This document shows, one piece after another, positions 29,003-37,274 of a stretch of 64,000 bases of DNA; position 1 is the first letter of the stretch, and each line of letters begins with the position of its first letter. Source of the DNA: Pseudomonadota bacterium (GTDB lineage Bacteria; Pseudomonadota; Gammaproteobacteria; Xanthomonadales; Rhodanobacteraceae); contig JAFEFS010000093.1 in assembly GCA_018240465.1 (NCBI GenBank), positions 1-64,000 on the forward strand. Direction: 5' to 3'. Both the position numbers and the translations under genes were made by a program. The notes beneath the pieces were generated by a model, which saw only the letters and a list, made by a program, of their open reading frames with translations, did not search any database and was not told where the DNA came from.

Positions 29003-29491
29003 TCAGAGCATGAAACTCAGCGCGAACACGCCGAGCATGGTGAAGCACAGCGCGATCTTCGCCAGCGTGCCGAACAGCAGGCCGAGCCAGGTGCCGACGC
29101 CGACGTGTGCCGCGCGATCCAATCGGCTGCCGACCAGCAATTCGCCCGCGACCGCGCCGAGAAACGGCCCGAACACGATCCCGGGCAGGCCGAAGAACAG
29201 GCCGACCACGGTGCCGATCATCGCCCCCCAGATCGCATGCGGGCTCGCGCCGACGCGCTTGGCGCCGAGCAGGCCCGCGACGAAATCGATCGCCAGCGCC
29301 AGCAGCGACAAGCCGCCGAGCACGATCAGGGTGAACGTGCCGACGTGCTGGAAGTGGTCGGCCCACGCCGCGAGCAGCATGCCTGCGAACACCAGCGGCA
29401 CGCCGGGCAGCGCCGGCACGACGGTGCCGGCGAGTCCGGCAAGGATCAGGATCGCGCTGAGGGCGAAATACAGTGCTTGCTCGGTCGGCAT
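29003..29491 (-). CDS. DUF456 family membrane protein
   Basis: A 162-residue hydrophobic protein with four to five membrane helices and the DUF456 glycine-rich signature. It opens LYFALSAILILAGLAGTVVPALPGVPLVFAGMLLAAWAD. The centre reads LLALAIDFVAGLLGAKRVGASPHAIWGAMIGTVVGLFFGLPGIVFGPFLGAVAGELL. Function is unknown in the family. The start at 29491 lies 10 bp after the stop of the upstream lipoprotein gene, so the two form an operon. Confidence 0.9.
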   Translation of the reverse strand: MPTEQALYFALSAILILAGLAGTVVPALPGVPLVFAGMLLAAWADHFQHVGTFTLIVLGGLSLLALAIDFVAGLLGAKRVGASPHAIWGAMIGTVVGLFFGLPGIVFGPFLGAVAGELLVGSRLDRAAHVGVGTWLGLLFGTLAKIALCFTMLGVFALSFML

Positions 29492-29501
29492 GTCGTGGCG
29501 T

Positions 29502-30386
29502 TCAGTGCGGGCCCGAGCCCGGGGTCGGCGCGGACGGCGTTGCGCTGTCCTTGTCGAACGCGTCGCGGTACTCCGGCTTGATCGCATCGATGAACAATTT
29601 CACCGGCACCTCGATCTGCTGCGCGCCGTCGGTCTCGGCGGCGACCTGGCCGGGTGCGAAGATCAGGGTGATGCCGATCGCCTTGCCGTCGACGCCGTCG
29701 ACGAGAAATGCGGCGAAATTTTCCGCCTTGGGCTCGGTGCCCTTGTCGACCAGCGCGTGCATCGCCTTCATCCGCGCGGTGAGTTCGGCCTGCGGCAGGT
29801 TCTGGTTGTACAGGCGCGCCTCGTATTCGGCGTACAGGCGGCGGCGCGCTTCTTCGCTGAAGGTGTTCAGCGCGGCCGCCGGATCGGTGAACAGGTCGCC
29901 GAACGCGACGATCTTGCCGCTGCCCAGATGCTGGGTGAACGTGGCGCGCAACGGTGTCGGTTTGCCGTCGCCGACATCGGCCTGGCCCTGCGTGAGCGCG
30001 CTGACGAAGGCGACGGTCTGGGTGGCGATGGTGAAATCGAGATCGAGCTTGCCCGGCCGCTCGGCGCGCTCGGCTTCGGGTTTGAGCTTCTTGATGCGCG
30101 TGGCGAGTTCGGCCTGCTGCGCCTGCGTGTAGGCGTGCATTGCGGCGTCGAGCGGGGCGAGCTCGCTGCGCATGGACGGATAGCGCGCGTCGACCTCGAC
30201 GCCGTCGCTGCCGGCGGCTTCGACCTTGTCGGTGATGCGCGGAATGGACGGTGCCGACGATTGGGGCTGTGCGGCAGGAGCAGGCGCGGGTGCCTGGCTG
30301 CAAGCTGCGCAGGCGAGGACGAAGGCAAGGAACGGCGCAAGTTTGAGGCTTCGCGACGCAGCGCGAAGTATCGGGGAAAACGTCAT
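29502..30386 (-). CDS. Putative lipoprotein with DUF3298/RsiV-like domain
   Basis: A 294-residue protein. The N-terminus (MTFSPILRAASRSLKLAPFLAFVLACAACSQAP) has a hydrophobic stretch ending in cysteines and an A/P/Q-rich linker, as in lipoproteins, though the lipobox is not ideal. The body (about 50-280) has a DUF4163/DUF3298-style pattern: a first domain with TDKVEAAGSDGVEVDARYPSM and LDLDFTIATQTVAFVSAL, then KIVAFGDLFTDPAAALNTFSEEAR. A final segment (FAAFLVDGVDGKAIGITLIFAPGQVA) follows. Such domains occur in RsiV, which binds lysozyme, but no sigma-factor gene is nearby. The start at 30386 excludes an unlikely N-terminal extension. Confidence 0.78.
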   Translation of the reverse strand: MTFSPILRAASRSLKLAPFLAFVLACAACSQAPAPAPAAQPQSSAPSIPRITDKVEAAGSDGVEVDARYPSMRSELAPLDAAMHAYTQAQQAELATRIKKLKPEAERAERPGKLDLDFTIATQTVAFVSALTQGQADVGDGKPTPLRATFTQHLGSGKIVAFGDLFTDPAAALNTFSEEARRRLYAEYEARLYNQNLPQAELTARMKAMHALVDKGTEPKAENFAAFLVDGVDGKAIGITLIFAPGQVAAETDGAQQIEVPVKLFIDAIKPEYRDAFDKDSATPSAPTPGSGPH

Positions 30387-30640
30387 GGACACGGCGAATT
30401 TCAATACGGCGGCGACGCAGTGTAGTCGTTGCAACGTCTGCATTCCACGCATCCCTATTGAATTGACAAGGCGCTTAGAAATTCTTAACGCAAAAGCAAC
30501 GCTTCTCACCCATTCGCAGCCTCGCGGCGCCTGCGCCACGCACCGTCACGGCAATGTTTTTCGCCATACGTTTCAGGCTGATAGGATGGTGGGAATCGCA
30601 ACGCGCAGGCGGCGCGAATCTCGCCGGAAGGAACTGATGC

Positions 30641-32167
30641 ATGGGCATTCGATATCTTTCTCTCACGTTTGCCGCTTGCGTACTTTTCCTGACCGTCGCA
30701 TCAACCACCGCGGCCGGGCCACAGCTCGAAGTGCGCCTGCCCGACACCGGGCCGGGGCGGCTGGCGGACGGATGGCTGAAAGTCTGCCGAACGCACGACG
30801 CTGTGAAGATCAAGGCCTGGACGCTCGCGCATCTGTCCGTCGAAACCGCAAAGCACGCTCCTGTCGATGCGATCGCGCAACAGGAAGCCGAAACTTGTTC
30901 GCTCAACGGCGGCTACCGCGTCGCCGAAATCAAGCGCTCGGAAGATCAGGCGGTTGAATGGTCTATGGTCGGTTTGAAAACCAGCATCTGGTATCAGATG
31001 AAGTTCGATGCCGACGCCTCCGGCAAAATCATGAATGCCGGCATCTGGCCAATCATGCCCGCGGAATCGGCCCTGCCAAAGGACTTGAGCGACAGCGCAC
31101 TCGCGACGCAGGTGAAAAGCATCGTCGCCCAACGCGCAAAACTCGGATTGTTTTCCGGCATCGTCAGCGTCGCACGCGGCACCCAAGTCATCGCGAGCGC
31201 GAGCGGCGGTTACGCAAATCGCGAGAAGAAAACACCGATCACCGGCTCGACTCAATTCGCCCTCGGATCGATGGGCAAGATGTTCACGGCAGCCGCGGTC
31301 GGCCAGCTCGTCGATCAAGGCAAGATGACGCTGGACGACAACGTCGGAAAGTTCTTCCCCGACTATCCGAACCAGTCCGTGCGCGACAAGGTGACGATGC
31401 GCATGCTGTTGTCTCACACCGCAGGCATGGGTGATTTTCTCCGCAAAGCTACGCCGGCCATGGTGAAAGAAGGGATCAAACGTGCTTCGGAGATCATGCC
31501 GCTGTTCGATAAAGACGAACCGCTGTTTGAACCAGGCACGAAGTGGGACTACAGCAACGCCGGCCTTGCGCTCGTTGGCGCGATTGTCGAGAAAGCCTCA
31601 GGCGAGGACTATCCCGACTACCTGCGCAAGCACATCTTCGCCGTCGCGGGGATGACGAACAGCGACCCCAACAATATCCCGCATACCAGCTCGCTGCTGG
31701 CCACGCCATACACGAAGATGACCGAGAAAGGTCGGTCGCTCGACTGGCATGCAACCGAACCTGGTATGGGTCTTGTCGGCACCCCGGCGGGCGGAGCGCT
31801 TTCGACCGCCGATGATCTGATCCGTTTCGCCGACGCCTTGCGCAACGGCAAACTCGTGAGCAAAGCCGTGTTCGCCGAGATGACGAAGCCTTGGCGCACG
31901 AGCGAGCACTACGGCCTGGCGATGGAGATCGAAGATGTTTTCGACCGCCCCGTGGTTGGTCACGGCGGCGGATTTCCCGGCGTCAGCACGCATTTGTATC
32001 TGCTCCTCGATTCACCGTATACGGTCGTGGTACTCGCCAATCAGGATTCGCCATATGCAGTCATGGAACTGGCCAATCAGGATCCGCGTTCGGACGTGCT
32101 TGCGGGTTGGCCAGCGCTCGCTTTGACGGTCGAAAAAGCGAAAGCGGAATCGAAACGAAATCCATAG
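30641..32167 (+). CDS. Secreted serine hydrolase, class C beta-lactamase/DD-peptidase fold
   Basis: A 508-residue exported protein with a signal peptide (MGIRYLSLTFAACVLFLTVASTTAAG) and an N-terminal domain of about 130 residues of unknown type. A beta-lactamase-related (PF00144-like) domain follows from about 160. Catalytic motifs are complete: SxxK in FALGSMGKMFTAAA, YxN in WDYSNAGLALVG, and HGG in VVGHGGGFPGVS. Substrates in this family include esters, peptides and beta-lactams, so the activity is open. Near the C-terminus a 12-residue unit is repeated in tandem. The gene is visibly less GC-rich than its neighbours, which may mark recent acquisition. Confidence 0.88.
   Translation: MGIRYLSLTFAACVLFLTVASTTAAGPQLEVRLPDTGPGRLADGWLKVCRTHDAVKIKAWTLAHLSVETAKHAPVDAIAQQEAETCSLNGGYRVAEIKRSEDQAVEWSMVGLKTSIWYQMKFDADASGKIMNAGIWPIMPAESALPKDLSDSALATQVKSIVAQRAKLGLFSGIVSVARGTQVIASASGGYANREKKTPITGSTQFALGSMGKMFTAAAVGQLVDQGKMTLDDNVGKFFPDYPNQSVRDKVTMRMLLSHTAGMGDFLRKATPAMVKEGIKRASEIMPLFDKDEPLFEPGTKWDYSNAGLALVGAIVEKASGEDYPDYLRKHIFAVAGMTNSDPNNIPHTSSLLATPYTKMTEKGRSLDWHATEPGMGLVGTPAGGALSTADDLIRFADALRNGKLVSKAVFAEMTKPWRTSEHYGLAMEIEDVFDRPVVGHGGGFPGVSTHLYLLLDSPYTVVVLANQDSPYAVMELANQDPRSDVLAGWPALALTVEKAKAESKRNP
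32009..32080 (+). repeat. Tandem 36-bp duplication inside serine hydrolase gene
   Basis: Two adjacent 36-bp units (32009-32044 and 32045-32080) encode DSPYTVVVLANQ and DSPYAVMELANQ. They differ at several bases, so the duplication is not brand new. The reading frame is kept, and a third partial unit (DP) follows. Confidence 0.9.
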
Positions 32168-32182
32168 CCGAAATTTGCGAGC

Positions 32183-33316
32183 CTAATCGAGCCGCTTGCG
32201 TGTGCGCAGCACCGCGATCGTCAGAGTGATGACGCAGAACGCGGCGAGCGCGGCCAACTCCGGCCACAGTTCGCGGAGATGAGCCCCGCGCAGCATGATG
32301 CCGCGGATCAGGCGGATGAAATGCGTCATCGGAAAGATTTCCGCAAGGTATTGCGCCGGCCGCGGCATGCCCGCGTAGGGGAACATGAAGCCCGACAGCA
32401 GGATCTGCGGCAGGAAGGTGAAGAACGCGAGTTGCATCGACTGGAACTGCGTCTTCGCCAGCGTCGAGATGAATACGCCCAGCGACAGCGAGGCGACGAT
32501 GAAGACCAGCGCCGCGCCGTAGACATCGGCCAGCGTGCCGCGGATCGGCACGTGGAAGATCAGCATGCCGAGCAGCAACACGACGGTCACCTGCACTAGG
32601 CCGATGCCGACGAAAGGCAGCACCTTGCCCAGCGTCAGTTCGAACGGAGAAACCGGCGTTGCGATGAGGAATTCGAGGTTGCCGCGCTCGCGCTCGCGCA
32701 CGATCGCCATCGCGGTGAACAACACCATCGTCATGGTCAGGATCACGCCGATCAGGCCGGGTACGGTGTTGACCGGCGCGAGCCGCGCCGGGTTGTAGAA
32801 ATTCACGATCTCGACATTTTTCACCGGCGCCGCCGTGGTCGGATCGAGCAACTTCTGCAGCGGCAGCAGAGCAAGCTGCGCCGCCGCCTGCTGCACGACC
32901 TGGTCGGAGCCGTCGACCACGATCTGCAACGGCGGGCGCACGAACGCACGCGGGTCGGCTGGCGGGCGCGGCAGGGCCTGCTCGGCCAGGCGCCGCTCGA
33001 AGTCGGGCGGGATCACCAGCGCGGCGCTGACCTTGCCGGCACGGATCAGGTCGTCGAGTTCCTGCGGTGTCCGCAGCCGGTAGCGGAAATCCATCACGTC
33101 GGTCTGCGCGAGCGCGGCGGTGACCTCGCGCGCGTGCGCCGTCTGCGCCTGATCGAGCACGGCCGCGGGCAGGTGGCGGATGTCGAGGTTGATCGCATAG
33201 CCGAACAGCAGCAGCTGCATTGTCGGGATGCCGACGATCATCGCGAACGTGAGCCGGTCGCGGCGCAACTGGCGCAGTTCCTTGAGCACAATGGAAAACA
33301 GGCGGCGCAGGTTCAT
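32183..33316 (-). CDS. ABC-2 type transporter permease (YbhS/YbhR-like)
   Basis: A 377-residue inner-membrane permease. After a first helix (LTFAMIVGIPTMQLLLFGYAIN) comes a large extracytoplasmic domain. Five helices follow, with the ABC-2 signature VRERERGNLEFLIATPVSPFELTLGKVLPFVGIGLVQ and the conserved LSGFMFPYAGMPRPAQYLAEIFPMTHFIRLIRGIMLRG. It overlaps the ATPase gene by 4 bp (ATGA). With the adaptor and TetR genes it forms an export operon like E. coli cecR-ybhGFSR. Here only one permease gene is present, so a homodimer is expected. Confidence 0.92.
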   Translation of the reverse strand: MNLRRLFSIVLKELRQLRRDRLTFAMIVGIPTMQLLLFGYAINLDIRHLPAAVLDQAQTAHAREVTAALAQTDVMDFRYRLRTPQELDDLIRAGKVSAALVIPPDFERRLAEQALPRPPADPRAFVRPPLQIVVDGSDQVVQQAAAQLALLPLQKLLDPTTAAPVKNVEIVNFYNPARLAPVNTVPGLIGVILTMTMVLFTAMAIVRERERGNLEFLIATPVSPFELTLGKVLPFVGIGLVQVTVVLLLGMLIFHVPIRGTLADVYGAALVFIVASLSLGVFISTLAKTQFQSMQLAFFTFLPQILLSGFMFPYAGMPRPAQYLAEIFPMTHFIRLIRGIMLRGAHLRELWPELAALAAFCVITLTIAVLRTRKRLD

Positions 33317-34257
33317 TGTAGCGCGGCCTCGCGTTGCGGCTTCTGCGTGGCGACGACGAACACGTCTTCGAGGTTGGCTTCGACTTCGCTGACATGCGCC
33401 TCGATGTCTTGCTGCTGCAGCCTCGCAGCAATCGCCGTGCGCGCCTGCGCGCCTGAGCGCACGAGCACCCGCAAGTGCGCGCCGATCTGCGCCATCGACA
33501 CGATCGCGACATCGCCTTCGAGTGCCTGCTGCGCGCGGCGCGGGTTTGCGCATTCGATCAGCAGCACGCTGCCGGGCAGCGCCGCGCAGAGTTCGCGCGG
33601 ACTGCCGTCGGCGACGAGACGGCCGCGGTCGAGGATGGCCAGACGATGGCAGCGCTCGGCCTCGTCCATGTAGTGCGTGGAGACGAGGATCGTCGTGCCG
33701 GCGTCGGCGAGCGCGAACAGCGAATCCCAGAACTCGCGCCGCGACTGCGGATCGACCGCGGAGGTTGGCTCGTCGAGCAGCAGCAGCTCGGGCTTGTGCA
33801 GCACTGCCGCGGCGAGCGCGAGGCGCTGCTTCTGCCCGCCCGACATGGTGCCGGCGAGCTGGTCGTGCTGCTGCGTCAGCCAGTACGTCTGCAGCAGTTC
33901 CTCGATGCGCTGCTTCGCGTCGCTGCGCGAAAGCTCGTGCACGGCGGCGACGAAATCGAGGTTCTCGACCACGCTCAGGTCATCGTAGAGCGAGAACTTC
34001 TGCGTCATGTAGCCGATGCGCCGCTTGAGCGCCTCGGCGTCGCGCGGAATCGTGCAGTCGAGCACGCGCATGTCGCCGCTGGTCGGCAGGAGCAGGCCGC
34101 AGAGCATGCGAATCGTCGTCGATTTGCCCGAGCCGTTCGGCCCGAGGAAGCCGTAGACCTGCGCACGTGCCACGGTGAGGTCGACGTGATCGACCGCGAC
34201 GAGCCCGCCGAACTTCTTGGTCAGGCCGCGCGCGACAATGGCGTTGCTTTCAGTCAT
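33313..34257 (-). CDS. ABC transporter ATP-binding protein (YbhF-like, single domain)
   Basis: A 314-residue ATPase energising the adjacent permease. Walker A is GFLGPNGSGKSTTIRMLCGLL, the Q-loop is GYMTQKFSLYDDLSV, the signature is GTMSGGQKQRLALAAAVLHKPELLLLDEPTSAVDP, and the H-loop is VSTHYMDEAERC. A C-terminal domain of about 80 residues is typical of drug-export ATPases. E. coli YbhF has two fused ATPase halves; this one has a single half. The start at 34257 (MTESNAIVARGLTKKFG) is preferred over a Met five codons upstream. A dispersed repeat separates it from the adaptor gene. Confidence 0.93.
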   Translation of the reverse strand: MTESNAIVARGLTKKFGGLVAVDHVDLTVARAQVYGFLGPNGSGKSTTIRMLCGLLLPTSGDMRVLDCTIPRDAEALKRRIGYMTQKFSLYDDLSVVENLDFVAAVHELSRSDAKQRIEELLQTYWLTQQHDQLAGTMSGGQKQRLALAAAVLHKPELLLLDEPTSAVDPQSRREFWDSLFALADAGTTILVSTHYMDEAERCHRLAILDRGRLVADGSPRELCAALPGSVLLIECANPRRAQQALEGDVAIVSMAQIGAHLRVLVRSGAQARTAIAARLQQQDIEAHVSEVEANLEDVFVVATQKPQREAALQ

Positions 34258-34302
34258 GTGCGGGAGGAGCAAAAGCGCTGAACGCAGTTAAAAGGCGGAT
34301 TG

Positions 34303-34390
34303 CCGCGGATAAGAGCGGATAGAACAAAAGTGATCATATTTTCCTTTGCAACATCCGCTTTGATCGGCTCTCTATCTGCGCAAATCTGTG
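34303..34390. repeat. Dispersed repeat, copy 2, inside the ABC operon
   Basis: CCGCGGATAAGAGCGGAT (34303-34320) matches copy 1 at 5430-5447 except for one base. The next 70 bp keep a looser resemblance (TTTGCA, ATCCGC, GATC and AAATC words in the same order). The 12-bp hairpin of copy 1 is not intact here. The element fills the 134-bp gap between adaptor and ATPase genes of one operon. Confidence 0.65.
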
Positions 34391-34391
34391 T

Positions 34392-35369
34392 TCAACGCTT
34401 TTTTTCTTCGGCAAGACTCGCGCGGCACGGCAGGCCCGCGGGCAACTCCTTCGTCTTGTCCGTGGCATCGAGCAGCAACTCCGCGCGCCAGGCGAGCCGG
34501 CTCGCATCGTCGCCGCTGAGCGCGTAGTACGGGGTGAACGTCGGTTCGCTGGCGATGCGCTGCACGGTTGCGTCGAACGCCGCGGCGGCACCGTCGATGC
34601 TGACCTTGAAGCGCGCGCCCTGCGTGAGGTTCGCACGCAAGGTCTCGGGCACGTAGACGCGCGCATACGGCGCGTCGCCGACGAGCAGGCTGACCAAGCT
34701 TGCGCCTTGCGCGGGGCGGTCGCCGAGCTTGTACGGCAGCAAATCGACGCGGCCGGCGCGGGTCGCGCGCACGCTCAGGCGCGACAGCGTAACCTGCAAT
34801 TGCGCGAGCTGTGCCCGGGCCTGCGCGAGCGCGGCCTCGCCCTGGCTGACGTCCTCGACGCGCGTGCCGTGCAGCAGCTCGTCGAGACTGGCGCGTGCGG
34901 AATTCGTTTCGGCGTTGGCCTGGCGCAGCGCGGCATCGGCGTTGTCGAGATCGGCCTGGCTGTTGAGTCCGCGCTTGCGGATTTCGGCCGCGCGGTCGCG
35001 CGCGAGTTTCGCGTTGACCGCGCCGGCCTGCGCGCGCGCGAGTGCCGCGCGCGAAGCGTCGATCGTTTCGATGCGCGCACCGTGGCGCAGTTCGTCGAGG
35101 GCCGCGGTGAGCCGCGCGACATCGGCCTGCGCCGCGTCGACCTGCGCCTGCGTGCGGCGCGGATCGAGCGTGAGCAACAGCTGGTCGGCAGCGACATGCT
35201 CGCCTTCCTTGACCAGGATCTGCGTGATCGGCTCGGACACCTCGGCGGGCATTGCGATGCGATCCCATTCGAGCGTGCCGAGCAGCGCGCCGGCATCGTT
35301 TTCGCGTGCGCAGCCGGCGACGGACAAGGCGACGATGCAGATGAACAGACTAGCGTTTCGGTTTCGCAT
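34392..35369 (-). CDS. HlyD-family periplasmic adaptor (YbhG-like)
   Basis: A 325-residue membrane-fusion protein, probably a lipoprotein: the signal MRNRNASLFICIVALSVAGCARE ends in a good lipobox (VAGC). The first lipoyl half is EWDRIAMPAEVSEPITQILVKEGEHVAADQLLLTLDP. A long coiled-coil hairpin rich in A, Q, R and L covers about 70-190, and the second lipoyl half (LSVRATRAGRVDLLPYKLGDRPAQGASLVSLLVG) and barrel follow. It overlaps the TetR gene by 20 bp. It links the ABC permease to the outer membrane or forms a periplasmic conduit. Confidence 0.9.
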   Translation of the reverse strand: MRNRNASLFICIVALSVAGCARENDAGALLGTLEWDRIAMPAEVSEPITQILVKEGEHVAADQLLLTLDPRRTQAQVDAAQADVARLTAALDELRHGARIETIDASRAALARAQAGAVNAKLARDRAAEIRKRGLNSQADLDNADAALRQANAETNSARASLDELLHGTRVEDVSQGEAALAQARAQLAQLQVTLSRLSVRATRAGRVDLLPYKLGDRPAQGASLVSLLVGDAPYARVYVPETLRANLTQGARFKVSIDGAAAAFDATVQRIASEPTFTPYYALSGDDASRLAWRAELLLDATDKTKELPAGLPCRASLAEEKKR

Positions 35370-36174
35370 GGATCGGCTCCAGTACGCTGTCGATGACGGT
35401 CAGAGTGTGCGCGATCAGCGCCTCGTTGACGCCGTCCTCCAGGAGGGGCTGCTGCGCGGCCTTCGTTCTGGCCCAGGTGCGCAGGGTCTGCGCCTTGCCG
35501 GCGGCGACGCCGTCGAGCATCGCCGTGGCCATGCCGCGCCACACCGGCAGCGCGGCGAACGGAAACACGACGAGGCTGATCAGCGACAGACCGAGCAGCA
35601 GCGGCTGCAGGTCGTTGCGGATTTCGCCGCGACGCTGCGCCGCGGCGATCTGGTACAGCGCCATCGGCGCGATCGTGGCCATGAACTGCGCCTGCATCTG
35701 CGCGCGCAGCGCGCCGCCCTCGCTGAGTACCTCGCGCGCCATCAGTCGCGGCATCCATGGATTGGCCGCGATGTTGCGCATGTGCGTTTGGACAAAGCGG
35801 CGCAGGGTGGCGCGCGGGCTCGGCAAGGGCTCGCGCAGCGGCGCCACCGACACGGCGATGAACGGCGCGATGCGCTCGTCGAGCACGGTTTGCACGAGTG
35901 TGTCCTTGCTCGCGAAATAGTAGTGCAGCAGGGCCGGCGTGACCCCGGCGCGGCGTGCGATCTCGCGCAGCGGCGTCGCCGCGATGCCGCGTTCGCCGAA
36001 CAGCGCGATCGCCGCGTCGAGCAGGCGCAGGCGCTGGTCGATGCCCGCCGCTGCGCTCGGCCGCCCGGGGCCGCGCGGCGCCGCGGCAACGGCCTTTGCC
36101 GCGCGCGGCCGTATCGCCTTCGCCTTGCTCGCGGCGGTCAGCCTCGTCGATTTCGCGGATATTCTGCCGGGCAT
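35350..36174 (-). CDS. TetR-family regulator (CecR-like)
   Basis: A 274-residue repressor-type protein. A basic, Ala/Lys/Arg-rich extension of about 50 residues precedes the TetR HTH. The HTH reads RLLDAAIALFGERGIAATPLREIARRAGVTPALLHYYFASKDTLVQTVLDE. The C-terminal half has the CecR-like DUF1956-type ligand domain (FVQTHMRNIAANPWMPRLMAREVLSEGG). It is first in the operon with adaptor, ATPase and permease and overlaps the adaptor by 20 bp, so it probably controls its own export system. Start Met is at 36174, next to an AT-rich upstream stretch. Confidence 0.9.
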   Translation of the reverse strand: MPGRISAKSTRLTAASKAKAIRPRAAKAVAAAPRGPGRPSAAAGIDQRLRLLDAAIALFGERGIAATPLREIARRAGVTPALLHYYFASKDTLVQTVLDERIAPFIAVSVAPLREPLPSPRATLRRFVQTHMRNIAANPWMPRLMAREVLSEGGALRAQMQAQFMATIAPMALYQIAAAQRRGEIRNDLQPLLLGLSLISLVVFPFAALPVWRGMATAMLDGVAAGKAQTLRTWARTKAAQQPLLEDGVNEALIAHTLTVIDSVLEPIHAKPKR

Positions 36175-36245
36175 GGAAAGGATAATAATTGAATAGTTAA
36201 TTAATTTCAATCGCGGTCGTGGCAGCGCGACGCGCGACGGTTGCT

Positions 36246-37178
36246 TCAGCGGCGGTCGGCGTCGCCGGCCCCGCGTCCCGCCTGCGGCATCGCGGCGGAC
36301 AGGTGGGCGGCGACGAAATCGACGAACGCGCGCACCTTGGCCGGCACGAAGCGCGCGCTCGGGTAGACGGCGTAAACATCGCGCGCCGCGGTCGACCAGC
36401 CGGGCAGCACGCGCTTGAGCTTGCCGCTGCGCAGATCGTCCGTGGCGAGCACCTCGGCGACGAGCAGGATGCCGACGCCGCTGCGGCAAGCGGCGAGCAG
36501 CGCGAGCGCGTTGTTCGAGCGCAACGGGCCGTTCGCGTCGTGTGCGCAGCGCGCATCGCCACGCACGAATTCCCAGCGCCCCGGCGGAAACGTGCCGCCG
36601 ACATGGACGAGGCAGTCGTGCGTGGCGAGCTGCTGCGGCCGCCGCGGCACACCGCGGCGCGCAAGGTAGCCGGGGCTGGCGACGAGAATCTGCCGGTTCG
36701 GCGCAAGCCGCCGCGCGATCAGCTGCGAGTCGGCAAGCTCGCCGATGCGCAGGGCCAGGTCGAAACCTTCCTCGACCAGGTCGACGAAGCGGTTGGACAA
36801 ATCCAGGTCGAGCCGCAACTGCGGATGCGCGGCGAGGAAACGGTCGAGCACCGGTGCGATATGGGTCAGGCCGAAGCCGCTCGGCAGGCTGACGCGCAAC
36901 GTGCCGGTCAGCGTCGAACCGAGATCGCGTACCGCGGCGTCGGCGCCATCGAACTCGCCGAGCAGAGTTTCGCAGCGCTGGAAATACGCGCGCCCGGCCT
37001 CGGTCGGCGCGACGCTGCGCGTGGTCCGCTGCAGCAGGCGCACGCCGAGCCGCTTCTCGAGCGCGGCGACCGCGCGGCTGACCGCGGAGACGTGCCAGTC
37101 GAGCTCGCGTGCCGCGGCGGCGAAACTGCGCCGACGTGCGACCTCGACGAACGCCACGACTTCGTTGAACCGGTCCAT
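36246..37178 (-). CDS. LysR-family transcriptional regulator
   Basis: A 310-residue LysR protein. The HTH (residues 1-60) reads MDRFNEVVAFVEVARRRSFAAAARELDWHVSAVSRAVAALEKRLGVRLLQRTTR. The effector domain (90-290) contains GTLRVSLPSGFGLTHIAPVLDRFLAAHPQLRLDLDLSNRFVDLVEEGFDLALRIGEL. It is divergent from an EamA transporter with 96 bp between starts, the usual layout for a regulator and its target. The chosen Met (37178) is the one directly before the HTH. Confidence 0.93.
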   Translation of the reverse strand: MDRFNEVVAFVEVARRRSFAAAARELDWHVSAVSRAVAALEKRLGVRLLQRTTRSVAPTEAGRAYFQRCETLLGEFDGADAAVRDLGSTLTGTLRVSLPSGFGLTHIAPVLDRFLAAHPQLRLDLDLSNRFVDLVEEGFDLALRIGELADSQLIARRLAPNRQILVASPGYLARRGVPRRPQQLATHDCLVHVGGTFPPGRWEFVRGDARCAHDANGPLRSNNALALLAACRSGVGILLVAEVLATDDLRSGKLKRVLPGWSTAARDVYAVYPSARFVPAKVRAFVDFVAAHLSAAMPQAGRGAGDADRR

Positions 37179-37274
37179 TATTGCAGATTCCACAATAGTT
37201 CATTGCATTCTATCCCGTTTATCGCGAACTCGCGCGCGCCTATCCTGCCCGCGACTGGAGATCGGAACGTCGCA

